Of a stretch of 64,000 nt of DNA, positions 33,115 through 42,056 are shown piece after piece; the first letter of the stretch is position 1, and the number at the start of each line of letters is the position of its first letter. Position numbers and translations under genes: made by a program. Origin of the DNA: Buttiauxella brennerae ATCC 51605 (GTDB taxonomy: Bacteria > Pseudomonadota > Gammaproteobacteria > Enterobacterales > Enterobacteriaceae); NCBI RefSeq assembly GCF_001654925.1, contig NZ_LXER01000005.1:62001-126000 (forward strand). Reading direction: 5' to 3'. The notes below the pieces were generated by a model. The model searched no databases. It was given only the letters and a program-made list of their open reading frames with translations, and was not told the origin of the DNA.

Positions 33115-33173
33115 GAGTCTGAAATTTCAGATTCTCAAAAGCGCCAATTTTTAGAGCGCGGCAACTAAACGCA

Positions 33174-33222
33174 GAACCTGTCTTATTGTGTTTTTCCAAG
33201 GAAAATACAATGGGACAGGTTC
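33174..33222 (+). other. Long hairpin in the aceE 5' leader
   Basis: Arms starting GAACCTGTCTTATTGT (33174-33189) and ending ACAATGGGACAGGTTC (33207-33222) pair over 16 positions, two of them G-U. An upper stem TTTTCC/GGAAAA continues after a small internal loop. It lies 41 bases before the aceE start and ends without a T-run, so it looks like a leader structure or processing site rather than a terminator. Confidence 0.75.
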
Positions 33223-33263
33223 CAGAAAATCAACGTATTAGACACAGATAAGGAATACCACCC

Positions 33264-35927
33264 ATGTCAGAACGTTTCCCAAATGACGTGGATCCGATCG
33301 AAACTCGCGACTGGCAACAGGCGATCGAATCGGTCATCCGTGAAGAAGGTGTTGAGCGCGCACAGTACCTGATTGATCAGTTACTGAGCGAAGCCCGTAA
33401 AGGCGGAGTAAAAGTTGCAGAAGGTTCTGCTGCCCGTCAGTACGTAAACTCCATCGCCGTTGAAGATGAACCGGAATACCCGGGGAATCTGGAGCTGGAA
33501 CGCCGTATTCGTTCTGCTATCCGTTGGAACGCCATCATGACTGTCCTGCGTGCGTCTAAAAAAGACCTCGACCTGGGCGGCCATATGTCCTCTTTCCAGT
33601 CTTCTGCAACCGTGTATGACGTGTGTTTCAACCACTTCTTCCGCGCACGCAACGAGAAAGATGGCGGCGATCTGGTGTATTTCCAGGGCCACATCTCCCC
33701 AGGCGTTTACGCACGTGCTTTCCTTGAAGGCCGCCTGACTGAAGACCAGATGAACAATTTCCGTCAGGAAGTTCACGGTAATGGTCTGTCCTCTTATCCG
33801 CACCCGAAATTGATGCCTGAATTCTGGCAGTTCCCGACCGTATCTATGGGTCTGGGTCCAATCGGTGCAATCTATCAGGCTAAATTCCAGAAATACCTGG
33901 AACACCGTGGCCTGAAAGACACCTCCGCACAGCGCGTTTACGCGTTCCTGGGCGACGGTGAAATGGATGAGCCAGAATCTAAAGGTGCGATCACCATCGC
34001 TACCCGTGAAAAACTGGACAACCTGTGCTTCATCATCAACTGTAACTTGCAGCGTCTTGATGGCCCAGTAACCGGTAACGGCAAAATCATTAACGAACTG
34101 GAAGGTATCTTCGCGGGTGCTGGCTGGAACGTGATTAAAGTGATTTGGGGCTCTCGTTGGGATGCGCTGCTGCGTAAAGATACCAGCGGTAAGCTGCTGC
34201 AGTTGATGGGCGAAACCGTTGACGGTGACTACCAGACCTTCAAGTCCAAAAATGGCGCTTACGTACGTGAGCACTTCTTCGGTCGTTATCCAGAAACTGC
34301 TGCACTGGTTAAAGATATGTCCGACGATGAGATTTGGGCACTGAACCGTGGCGGCCACGATCCGAAGAAAATCTACGCTGCACTGCGAAATGCACAAGAA
34401 ACCAAAGGCAAAGCAACTGTCATCCTGGCTCATACCGTTAAAGGTTATGGCATGGGTGAAACTGCCGAAGGTAAAAACATCGCGCACCAGGTTAAGAAAA
34501 TGAACATGGACGGCGTGCGTTATGTCCGTGACCGTTTCAATGTTCCAGTGACCGATGCGGAAATCGAAAAACTGCCTTACATTAAGTTTGAAGAAGGCAG
34601 CGAAGAGCACAAATATCTGCATGGCCAGCGTGAAAAACTGAACGGCTACCTGCCGACTCGCCTGCCAAAATTCACCGAGAAACTGGAACTGCCAACACTT
34701 GCAGACTTCAGCTCTCTGTTAGAAGAGCAGAACAAAGAAATCTCCACCACTATCGCTTTCGTTCGTGCCCTGAACGTGATGCTGAAGAACCCGTCTATCA
34801 AAGACCGTCTGGTTCCAATCATTGCCGATGAAGCGCGTACTTTCGGTATGGAAGGTCTGTTCCGTCAGATTGGTATTTACAGCCCGAACGGCCAGCAGTA
34901 CACCCCGCAGGACCGTGAGCAGGTTGCTTACTATAAAGAAGACGAGAAAGGCCAGATCCTGCAGGAAGGTATCAACGAGCTGGGCGCAGGTTCTTCCTGG
35001 CTGGCTGCTGCGACCTCTTACAGCACCAACGATCTGCCAATGATCCCGTTCTACATCTACTACTCCATGTTCGGTTTCCAACGTATTGGCGACCTGTGCT
35101 GGGCAGCGGGTGACCAACAGGCGCGTGGCTTCCTGGTCGGCGGGACTTCCGGTCGTACAACTCTGAACGGTGAAGGTTTGCAGCACGAAGATGGCCACAG
35201 CCATATTCAGTCTCTGACTATCCCTAACTGTATCTCTTACGATCCATCTTACGCTTACGAAGTTGCAGTCATCATGCATGACGGCCTGGTACGTATGTAC
35301 GGTGAAGCGCAAGAGAACATTTACTACTACATCACTACGCTGAACGAAAACTACCACATGCCAGCCATGCCAGAAGGCGCGGAAGAAGGCATCCGTAAAG
35401 GTATCTACAAACTGGAAACAGTTGAAGGTACTAAAGGTAAAGTTCAGCTGATGGGTTCTGGTTCTATCCTGCGTCACGTACGTGAAGCAGCTCAGATCCT
35501 GGCTAAAGATTACGGCGTTGGCTCTGACGTGTTCAGCGTAACTTCCTTCACCGAACTGGCTCGTGATGGCCAGGATTGTGAGCGCTGGAACATGCTGCAC
35601 CCAACGGCAGAACCACGTGTACCGTACGTTGCTCAGGTATTGAGCGATGCACCAGCAGTGGCATCTACTGACTATATGAAACTGTTCGCTGAGCAGATCC
35701 GTAACTTCATCCCAGCAAGCGATTACCGCGTACTGGGTACTGATGGCTTCGGTCGCTCAGACAGCCGCGAAAACCTGCGTCACCACTTCGAAGTGGACGC
35801 ATCTTATGTGGTTGTTGCAGCACTTGGCGAACTGGCTAAACGTGGCGAAATCGATAAGAAAGTGGTAGCTGACGCTATCATCAAATTCAACATCGATGCA
35901 GATAAAGTCAACCCGCGTCTGGCATAA
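33264..35927 (+). CDS. aceE: Pyruvate dehydrogenase E1 component AceE
   Basis: Homodimeric, thiamine diphosphate-dependent E1 that decarboxylates pyruvate and acetylates the lipoyl groups of AceF. 887 residues, the E. coli length. The ThDP motif runs from FLGDGEMDEPESKGA to NCNLQRLDGPVTGN; HGNGLSSYPHPKLMPEFWQF and GRTTLNGEGLQHEDGHSH (flexible active-site loops) are also present. AAGGAAT precedes the ATG. It is the first enzyme gene after pdhR, followed 15 bases later by aceF. Long antisense open frames through this gene are by-products of its codon use. Confidence 0.99.
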   Translation: MSERFPNDVDPIETRDWQQAIESVIREEGVERAQYLIDQLLSEARKGGVKVAEGSAARQYVNSIAVEDEPEYPGNLELERRIRSAIRWNAIMTVLRASKKDLDLGGHMSSFQSSATVYDVCFNHFFRARNEKDGGDLVYFQGHISPGVYARAFLEGRLTEDQMNNFRQEVHGNGLSSYPHPKLMPEFWQFPTVSMGLGPIGAIYQAKFQKYLEHRGLKDTSAQRVYAFLGDGEMDEPESKGAITIATREKLDNLCFIINCNLQRLDGPVTGNGKIINELEGIFAGAGWNVIKVIWGSRWDALLRKDTSGKLLQLMGETVDGDYQTFKSKNGAYVREHFFGRYPETAALVKDMSDDEIWALNRGGHDPKKIYAALRNAQETKGKATVILAHTVKGYGMGETAEGKNIAHQVKKMNMDGVRYVRDRFNVPVTDAEIEKLPYIKFEEGSEEHKYLHGQREKLNGYLPTRLPKFTEKLELPTLADFSSLLEEQNKEISTTIAFVRALNVMLKNPSIKDRLVPIIADEARTFGMEGLFRQIGIYSPNGQQYTPQDREQVAYYKEDEKGQILQEGINELGAGSSWLAAATSYSTNDLPMIPFYIYYSMFGFQRIGDLCWAAGDQQARGFLVGGTSGRTTLNGEGLQHEDGHSHIQSLTIPNCISYDPSYAYEVAVIMHDGLVRMYGEAQENIYYYITTLNENYHMPAMPEGAEEGIRKGIYKLETVEGTKGKVQLMGSGSILRHVREAAQILAKDYGVGSDVFSVTSFTELARDGQDCERWNMLHPTAEPRVPYVAQVLSDAPAVASTDYMKLFAEQIRNFIPASDYRVLGTDGFGRSDSRENLRHHFEVDASYVVVAALGELAKRGEIDKKVVADAIIKFNIDADKVNPRLA

Positions 35928-35942
35928 GAGGTAAAGAATAAA

Positions 35943-37826
35943 ATGGCTATCGAAATCAAAGTGCCGGACATCGGTGCAGACGAAGTTGAAGTTACCGAAA
36001 TCATGGTGAAAGTGGGCGACAAGGTTGAAGTTGACCAGTCCATTATCTCCGTTGAAGGTGACAAGGCTTCAATGGAAGTCCCTTCTCCGCAAGCAGGCGT
36101 GGTCAAAGAGATCAAAGTTGCGGTTGGTGACAAAGTTGAAACCGGCAAACTGGTTATGATTTTCGAATCCGCCGAAGGTGCAGCGCAAGCTGCACCAGCT
36201 CCGGCTGAAGAGAAGAAAGAAGCAGCGCCAGCAGCAGCTCCGGCAGCTGCCGCAGCGAAAGAAGTGAACGTACCAGACATCGGTGGTGACGAAGTAGAAG
36301 TCACCGAGATCATGGTTAAAGTTGGCGACAAAGTTGAAGCAGAGCAATCTCTTATCACTGTTGAAGGTGACAAAGCTTCTATGGAAGTCCCGGCGCCGTT
36401 CGCAGGCGTTGTCAAAGAAATCAAAATCAATACTGGCGACAAAGTGTCTACCGGTTCCCTGATTATGGTCTTCGAAGTAGCGGGTGCTGCACCGGCTGCA
36501 ACAGAAACTAAAGCTGAAGCGGCTCCTGCTGCTGCACCTGCGGCTTCTGGTTCTAAAGAAGTCAACGTGCCAGACATCGGCGGTGACGAAGTTGAAGTGA
36601 CGGAAGTGATGGTTAAAGTGGGCGATAAAGTTGCCGCTGAACAATCACTGATCACCGTAGAAGGCGACAAGGCCTCTATGGAAGTCCCGGCTCCGTTCGC
36701 GGGTGTTGTTAAAGAGATCAAAATCAAAACTGGCGACAAAGTGTCTACCGGTTCTCTGATTATGGTCTTTGAAGTGGAAGGCGCAGCGCCTGCTCCAGCC
36801 GCTAAGCAAGAAGCAGCAGCTCCGGCTCCTGTGGCGGCAGCTCAGAAACCAGCAGCGGCGCAAGCGCAGACTTCTGGCAAAACTGAATTCGCTGAAAACG
36901 ACGCATACGTTCACGCAACCCCACTGATTCGCCGCCTGGCGCGTGAGTTTGGTGTGAACCTGGCGAAAGTGAAAGGGACTGGCCGTAAAGGTCGTATCCT
37001 GCGCGAAGACGTTCAGGCTTACGTGAAAGATGCTGTTAAGCGTGCAGAAACTGCACCGGCTGCGGCAACTGGCGGCGGTCTGCCAGGCATGCTGCCATGG
37101 CCGAAAATTGATTTCAGCAAGTTTGGCGAAATCGAAGAAGTTGAACTGGGCCGTATTCAGAAAATCTCTGGTGCGAACCTGAGCCGTAACTGGGTGATGA
37201 TCCCACACGTTACGCACTTCGACAAAACTGATATCACCGATTTGGAAGCGTTCCGTAAGCAGCAGAATGACGAAGCGGCCAAGCGCAAGCTGGACGTGAA
37301 GTTCACTCCTGTTGTCTTCATCATGAAAGCAGTGGCTGCCGCTCTTGAGCAAATGCCTCGCTTCAACAGCTCCCTCTCCGAAGACGGTCAGAAGCTGACG
37401 CTGAAAAAATACATCAACGTCGGTGTTGCGGTTGATACGCCAAACGGTCTGGTTGTTCCCGTCTTTAAAGACGTGAACAAGAAGAGCATCAGCGAGCTGT
37501 CTCGCGAACTGATGGCTATCTCCAAGAAAGCTCGCGATGGCAAGCTGACTGCTGGCGAAATGCAGGGCGGTTGCTTCACTATCTCAAGCCTGGGCGGTAT
37601 CGGGACGACTCACTTCGCGCCAATCGTTAACGCGCCAGAAGTGGCCATCCTTGGTGTCTCCAAGTCGGCTATCGAGCCGGTCTGGAATGGTAAAGAGTTC
37701 ACTCCGCGTCTGATGATGCCAATGTCTCTTTCCTTCGACCACCGCGTGATCGACGGTGCTGATGGTGCGCGCTTTATCACCATCATCAACAATACGCTGG
37801 CCGATATCCGCCGCCTGGTGATGTAA
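35943..37826 (+). CDS. aceF: Dihydrolipoamide acetyltransferase AceF (E2)
   Basis: Core of the pyruvate dehydrogenase complex. 627 residues: three tandem lipoyl domains, each with a lipoylated lysine in GDKASMEVP (near residues 41, 144 and 243), joined by flexible Ala/Pro linkers; a peripheral subunit-binding domain (about 325-362, [24 protein letters not shown] cut here to its start [13 protein letters not shown]); and the catalytic domain ending with [15 protein letters not shown], whose His and Asp are catalytic. The three lipoyl repeats are similar at DNA level (35946-36775). A terminator follows. Confidence 0.98.
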   Translation: MAIEIKVPDIGADEVEVTEIMVKVGDKVEVDQSIISVEGDKASMEVPSPQAGVVKEIKVAVGDKVETGKLVMIFESAEGAAQAAPAPAEEKKEAAPAAAPAAAAAKEVNVPDIGGDEVEVTEIMVKVGDKVEAEQSLITVEGDKASMEVPAPFAGVVKEIKINTGDKVSTGSLIMVFEVAGAAPAATETKAEAAPAAAPAASGSKEVNVPDIGGDEVEVTEVMVKVGDKVAAEQSLITVEGDKASMEVPAPFAGVVKEIKIKTGDKVSTGSLIMVFEVEGAAPAPAAKQEAAAPAPVAAAQKPAAAQAQTSGKTEFAENDAYVHATPLIRRLAREFGVNLAKVKGTGRKGRILREDVQAYVKDAVKRAETAPAAATGGGLPGMLPWPKIDFSKFGEIEEVELGRIQKISGANLSRNWVMIPHVTHFDKTDITDLEAFRKQQNDEAAKRKLDVKFTPVVFIMKAVAAALEQMPRFNSSLSEDGQKLTLKKYINVGVAVDTPNGLVVPVFKDVNKKSISELSRELMAISKKARDGKLTAGEMQGGCFTISSLGGIGTTHFAPIVNAPEVAILGVSKSAIEPVWNGKEFTPRLMMPMSLSFDHRVIDGADGARFITIINNTLADIRRLVM

Positions 37827-37829
37827 GCC

Positions 37830-37857
37830 AAAAAGCCGACCATTCGGTCGGCTTTTT
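37830..37857 (+). terminator. aceF terminator
   Basis: AAAAAGCCGAC-CATTCG-GTCGGC followed by TTTTTT, a few bases after the aceF stop. It separates aceEF from lpd, which has its own promoter region. Confidence 0.9.
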
Positions 37858-37862
37858 TCTGG

Positions 37863-37888
37863 TAATCTCGTGATGTAGTTCGAGATTA
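37863..37888. other. Inverted repeat in the aceF-lpd gap
   Basis: TAATCTCG (37863-37870) and CGAGATTA (37881-37888) are perfect 8-base arms around a 10-base loop, directly after the aceF terminator. Function unknown. Confidence 0.5.
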
Positions 37889-37926
37889 TCTGATGCAAAG
37901 GACAATTCGCTTGCCGTTTTTGTTTC

Positions 37927-37944
37927 AAAATTGTTAACAATTTT
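37927..37944. promoter_or_regulatory. Palindrome at the lpd promoter
   Basis: AAAATTGTTAACAATTTT is a perfect 18-base palindrome 36 bases before the lpd start, followed by TGTAGACT, a possible -10. The position suggests an operator or promoter element for lpd, which in E. coli is transcribed also on its own. Confidence 0.55.
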
Positions 37945-37979
37945 GTAGACTGCAGGCGGAGAATAATAAAGAGGTCATG

Positions 37980-39404
37980 ATGAGTACTGAAATCAAAACT
38001 CAGGTCGTCGTACTTGGGGCAGGCCCGGCAGGTTATTCTGCTGCATTCCGTTGCGCTGATTTAGGTCTGGAGACAGTCATTGTCGAGCGTTACAGCACCC
38101 TCGGTGGTGTTTGTCTGAACGTTGGCTGTATCCCTTCTAAAGCCCTGCTGCACGTTGCTAAAGTTATCGAAGAAGCGAAAGCACTGGCTGAGCACGGCAT
38201 CGTTTTCGGCGAGCCGAAAACTGACATCGACAAAATCCGTACCTGGAAAGAAAAGGTTATCAACCAGTTGACTGGTGGCCTGTCCGGTATGGCAAAAGGT
38301 CGTAAAGTTAAAGTGGTGAATGGCCTGGGTAAATTTACCGGCGCTAACACCCTGGTTGTTGAAGGTGAAAATGGTCCAACGACTATCACTTTTGATAACG
38401 CAATTATCGCGGCGGGTTCTCGTCCGATTCAGTTGCCATTCATTCCGCATGAAGATCCACGCGTATGGGATTCTACCGACGCACTGGAACTGAAATCCGT
38501 ACCAAAGCGTATGCTTGTTATGGGTGGCGGTATCATCGGTCTGGAAATGGGTACTGTGTACCATGCGCTGGGTTCAGAGATTGACGTGGTTGAAATGTTC
38601 GACCAGGTTATCCCGGCTGCTGACAAAGACGTTGTTAAAGTCTTCACCAAGCGTATCAGCAAGCAATTCAACCTGATGCTGGAAACCAAAGTGACTGCAG
38701 TTGAAGCCAAAGAAGATGGCATCTACGTCACCATGGAAGGCAAAAAAGCCCCAGCTGAACCACAGCGTTACGACGCGGTTCTGGTTGCAATCGGTCGCGT
38801 ACCTAACGGTAAGCTGCTGGATGCGGGTGTTGCTGGCGTTGAAGTTGACGAGCGTGGCTTCATCCGTACTGACAAGCAAATGCGCACTAACGTGCCGAAC
38901 ATCTACGCTATCGGCGATATCGTCGGCCAGCCAATGCTTGCGCACAAAGGTGTTCACGAAGGTCACGTTGCCGCTGAAGTTATCGCGGGCATGAAGCACT
39001 ACTTCGACCCGAAAGTGATTCCTTCAATCGCGTACACTGAACCAGAAGTTGCATGGGTTGGTTTGACCGAGAAAGAAGCGAAAGAGAAAGGCATCAGCTA
39101 CGAAACAGCCACCTTCCCGTGGGCTGCTTCTGGCCGTGCTATCGCTTCTGATTGCGCAGACGGTATGACCAAACTGATTTTCGACAAAGAAACTCACCGT
39201 GTTATCGGTGGTGCGATTGTCGGGACTAACGGCGGCGAGCTGTTGGGCGAAATCGGTCTGGCTATCGAAATGGGTTGTGACGCCGAAGACATCGCGCTCA
39301 CCATCCACGCGCACCCGACTCTGCACGAGTCTGTAGGTCTGGCTGCTGAGATCTTCGAAGGTAGCATCACTGACCTGCCAAACCCGAAAGCGAAGAAGAA
39401 GTAA
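37980..39404 (+). CDS. lpd: Dihydrolipoamide dehydrogenase Lpd (E3)
   Basis: FAD disulfide oxidoreductase shared by the pyruvate and 2-oxoglutarate dehydrogenase complexes and the glycine cleavage system. 474 residues from the second of two adjacent ATGs (MSTEIKTQ), as in E. coli. Visible features: FAD motif GAGPAGYSAA, redox disulfide in GGVCLNVGCIPSK, NAD motif GGGIIGLEMG and the C-terminal active-site HAHPTLHE. It has a separate promoter region and a terminator at both ends, so it can be expressed without aceEF. Confidence 0.99.
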   Translation: MSTEIKTQVVVLGAGPAGYSAAFRCADLGLETVIVERYSTLGGVCLNVGCIPSKALLHVAKVIEEAKALAEHGIVFGEPKTDIDKIRTWKEKVINQLTGGLSGMAKGRKVKVVNGLGKFTGANTLVVEGENGPTTITFDNAIIAAGSRPIQLPFIPHEDPRVWDSTDALELKSVPKRMLVMGGGIIGLEMGTVYHALGSEIDVVEMFDQVIPAADKDVVKVFTKRISKQFNLMLETKVTAVEAKEDGIYVTMEGKKAPAEPQRYDAVLVAIGRVPNGKLLDAGVAGVEVDERGFIRTDKQMRTNVPNIYAIGDIVGQPMLAHKGVHEGHVAAEVIAGMKHYFDPKVIPSIAYTEPEVAWVGLTEKEAKEKGISYETATFPWAASGRAIASDCADGMTKLIFDKETHRVIGGAIVGTNGGELLGEIGLAIEMGCDAEDIALTIHAHPTLHESVGLAAEIFEGSITDLPNPKAKKK

Positions 39405-39420
39405 TCGTCTGAAGGTAAAG

Positions 39421-39448
39421 AAAAAAAGCGGCTTAGGCCGCTTTTTTT
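39421..39448. terminator. Bidirectional terminator lpd / DUF2950 gene
   Basis: AAAAAAAGCGGC-CTTAG-GCCGC-TTTTTTT-like stem with an A-run on the left and a T-run on the right. It can end lpd transcripts on the plus strand and those of the convergent DUF2950 gene on the minus strand. Confidence 0.88.
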
Positions 39449-39454
39449 ATTGGG

Positions 39455-40303
39455 TTATTGTGGCTCTTCCTGCCAGCTTTTATCCGGATTGAATTGCTTT
39501 ATTTCCGCAACTTTTTCAGCCGTCTGCTCACCTAAATCCTTCTGATAAATAACCCCCTGATGACTCACCATGAAGGTCGTCACGCCGGTTTCGTCATATT
39601 CCACAGGCCAGGCGATTAACGCATAACCCTCTGCCATTTTTCCGTCGGCAATATAGTCTTTCTCACCGCCCGGAGCGTCTGCACCTTGTGCGGTAAGAAT
39701 CCGGAAATGATAGCCGTGATAACCCATGCCAGGCTGTTCAGGGCTGAAACTTGGGCCGAGAGGGCTTGGCTCTTCACCGGGCGTTGCAGGCCAGTACAAG
39801 CCATCTTTCTTGCCCTCGGTGCTGACAAATTTCTGCGCATACTGCTGTTCGAGCTGATAATAATCTTGCTGCGCTGCCACATAGGCGTTTATCGCCTGCA
39901 TGGCGGACAGTTCGTTAAGGCCAATAGTCCGCGTGTGTATTTCGTCCGCGGCGCGTTTCATATCGAAATGCCAGCCCGCGTCAGTTTTCACCATAGGGAT
40001 TGGCAACTGCCAGTTTTCCTGCCCGACGTTCAGATGGGCCGTTTCACCTTTTTCTTCGATGTTATGGCTGACTTTCCAGTCACGAACAAAACGGGCGACA
40101 GCTTCCGGATCGGCTTTTTCGTCCGGCAAATAATGACGCCAGTTATCGCCCAGCACCTCGGTCAGCGCGGCTTCATCCTGGCTAATGACGGCATTGGCAA
40201 ACGACGTTGCCGCCTGCTCAGGCGTGGTGAATTGTTGCTGTGCCTGAACAAAGGCAGGCAGCATAAGCATTACTAATGCACTTAACTTCATACGATTTTT
40301 CAT
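39455..40303 (-). CDS. DUF2950 family periplasmic protein
   Basis: 282-residue protein with a clear signal peptide (MKNRMKLSALVMLMLPAFVQAQ), so probably periplasmic. The rest matches the DUF2950 pattern: FTTPEQAATSFANAV, a WHFDMKRAADEIHTRTIG block, YYQLEQQYAQKF, GMGYHGYHFRILTAQG and the C-terminal FMVSHQGVIYQKDLG. Function unknown. The start is supported by GGAGG five bases upstream. It lies 13 bases after yacH and is almost certainly cotranscribed with it; DUF2950 and DUF3300 genes are often neighbours. E. coli K-12 has yacH here but no DUF2950 gene. Confidence 0.87.
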   Translation of the reverse strand: MKNRMKLSALVMLMLPAFVQAQQQFTTPEQAATSFANAVISQDEAALTEVLGDNWRHYLPDEKADPEAVARFVRDWKVSHNIEEKGETAHLNVGQENWQLPIPMVKTDAGWHFDMKRAADEIHTRTIGLNELSAMQAINAYVAAQQDYYQLEQQYAQKFVSTEGKKDGLYWPATPGEEPSPLGPSFSPEQPGMGYHGYHFRILTAQGADAPGGEKDYIADGKMAEGYALIAWPVEYDETGVTTFMVSHQGVIYQKDLGEQTAEKVAEIKQFNPDKSWQEEPQ

Positions 40304-40316
40304 GATGCCTCCTTAA

Positions 40317-42056
40317 TTAACGGCGATGAATTTCACGGCTACCCGAGCTACGTTCTCTGGACCCGCTACGTTGTTCGCGGTTTGCCGATGATCGATTCAA
40401 ACTTTGTTGCCCACGCTGGCTTTGTGCCTGCCAGGAAGGGGATCGGCTGTCATTACCGCTAAACGCATTTGGGCGTGTGGATGCTGCGCGATGCGTCTGG
40501 CTCAGATTGCTACTGCTACGGTGTTGCTGAGCCGTATCGCGGCGTTGTTGTTGCTGTTGCGATGTCGGGCGGTTCGCTTCTGACTTCGCTGTATCACGAC
40601 GCTGCTGTTGTTGCGCCGTCGGGTTGTTAAGCTGCGTTTTGGCGGTGTCCCGGCGCTGTTGCTGAGTGGTGGATTGATTGAACTGTTGTTTCGCAGCATT
40701 ACGGCGTGAGTCCGTGCTTTGCGAATCATAACCGCGGTAGTTATTGCGTTGGGCTATCTGATTCAATTGCTGCGTTGAAGCCTGGCGCTGGGCATCACGG
40801 GAAGCCAGCTGCGGAGCGGCGGCATCAAGTCTGCCTTTGTTCTGCTGTAACTGTGTGGCTGCGGCTTGCCGCTGGGCGTCACGATTAACGGGCGCGCTTC
40901 TTTGTGTAGCACTTAAACCACCTGCGACATTGGTCTGATGGTAGCGCTGAGCAACGTTGCTGTTGTTATAAGGAACGCCATTGCGATAAGTCGGATTATG
41001 CTGCCAGCCTGCGTTGCGACCCTGTAGATTTTGCCCGGAAATTCGGTTGAATTTATTGACGTCAATGTTGATGTTATTGTCGCCATTGCGCTCATACCCA
41101 CCACCACCATGGTAATCATGGTGATAATCGTCGTCATCGCCCCAGTCCAGGTTACTAAACAGGGCGTAAGTGGTGGCAATACCCAGACTGAAGCCCAGGC
41201 CATTAACAAAGCTGTTACCAAACTGTTCTCCCGGAGGGGGAGGAAGATAGGTCGGTGGATACGCCGTGTTAGGCCAGGTGCCATACACCGTCGATGGGTT
41301 ATAGCTCGGAACATAAACCACTTGTGGATCGGTCGGCTCGATTTTAATCACTGTTTCCGCGGGTGCGGCGGCAACGGTTTTGCCTGACGACGAGCTGCTT
41401 GAGCTGCTACCGGCAGGTGCTGCCACCGTCGTATTTTGGTTTACCGTGACGGGCGAGGTAGTGACCGTCTGTTGTGGAGTGGTTTTTAATGCGCCGGTTT
41501 GCTGGGCCAGCAAACGTAATTTTTGTACTGAATCCATCACATCTTTAGGCTGCGCTAAAAATGCATCCCCCAGATTTTGTACCCATTCCGGGTTTTCACC
41601 CATCAAGGCCAATAGCGGCGGGAAGGCCACGAGAGATTTTACGCTTGGGTCCCACGGCTGGTTGGCAACTGCCTGAATAGCCGCGTCGCCTTGTTGCTTC
41701 GGATTATCACGTGACCATTGCACCGCCTGCACTACGTTTGCGGGATACGTCGACGCCATCAAGACTTGTGACAACAGCTGGTCAGGATACAGCGCAATCG
41801 GCGCGACCCACTGGTCGAGCTGCGCCGTGGTATAGGTTTGTGGTGCGACCGCCGCGGTGGCTGCCACAGGTGCAGGCGTTGCAGCCGGGGTTGGAGCGGC
41901 TTGCGGCGCAGGCGTGGCTGGAGCCGGTTGTGTCGTCTGGGCTGCGGGCGCAGGCTCGCTCGTCGTCTGACTTTTCACATACAGAACACCAGATGCCGCT
42001 AAAATTCCGGCACTGCATATGAGGGCAAGAATATGAGGCTTGAATGGCAACTTCAT
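40317..42056 (-). CDS. yacH: DUF3300 protein YacH
   Basis: 579-residue exported or membrane-anchored protein. A hydrophobic N-terminal segment (ALICSAGILAASGVLYV) is followed by an Ala/Pro/Thr-rich linker to about residue 70, the DUF3300 domain (about 75-330, with LDQWVAPIALYPDQLLSQVLMAS cut short here to LDQWVAPIALYPD), then a Q/R/N/S-rich tail. The tail carries the repeat QQQRRDTAK three times at 18-19 residue spacing (about 465-510) and ends in basic SR-rich sequence. Function unknown. Same position as in E. coli, between lpd and acnB. Confidence 0.9.
   Translation of the reverse strand: MKLPFKPHILALICSAGILAASGVLYVKSQTTSEPAPAAQTTQPAPATPAPQAAPTPAATPAPVAATAAVAPQTYTTAQLDQWVAPIALYPDQLLSQVLMASTYPANVVQAVQWSRDNPKQQGDAAIQAVANQPWDPSVKSLVAFPPLLALMGENPEWVQNLGDAFLAQPKDVMDSVQKLRLLAQQTGALKTTPQQTVTTSPVTVNQNTTVAAPAGSSSSSSSSGKTVAAAPAETVIKIEPTDPQVVYVPSYNPSTVYGTWPNTAYPPTYLPPPPGEQFGNSFVNGLGFSLGIATTYALFSNLDWGDDDDYHHDYHGGGGYERNGDNNINIDVNKFNRISGQNLQGRNAGWQHNPTYRNGVPYNNSNVAQRYHQTNVAGGLSATQRSAPVNRDAQRQAAATQLQQNKGRLDAAAPQLASRDAQRQASTQQLNQIAQRNNYRGYDSQSTDSRRNAAKQQFNQSTTQQQRRDTAKTQLNNPTAQQQQRRDTAKSEANRPTSQQQQQRRDTAQQHRSSSNLSQTHRAASTRPNAFSGNDSRSPSWQAQSQRGQQSLNRSSANREQRSGSRERSSGSREIHRR
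40527..40667 (-). repeat. In-gene repeats coding the QQQRRDTAK units of YacH
   Basis: Three near-copies with a period of about 54-57 bases in the low-complexity tail of yacH, encoding Q-runs followed by RRDTA(K/Q). Such repeats usually vary in number between strains. Confidence 0.65.

Noticed and set aside
33381-34622. 413-codon open frame antisense to aceE
   Set aside because: It lies fully inside aceE, has no ribosome site and a Phe/Val/Thr-rich composition that mirrors the codon bias of the highly expressed sense gene.
35804-36739. Ser/Thr/Ala-rich repetitive frame antisense to aceF
   Set aside because: Its repeats are the reverse of the three lipoyl domains of aceF; not a separate repeat protein.
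35946-36775. Direct repeats that could suggest a CRISPR or tandem array
   Set aside because: They are about 300 bases long, in frame, and code for the three lipoyl domains of AceF.
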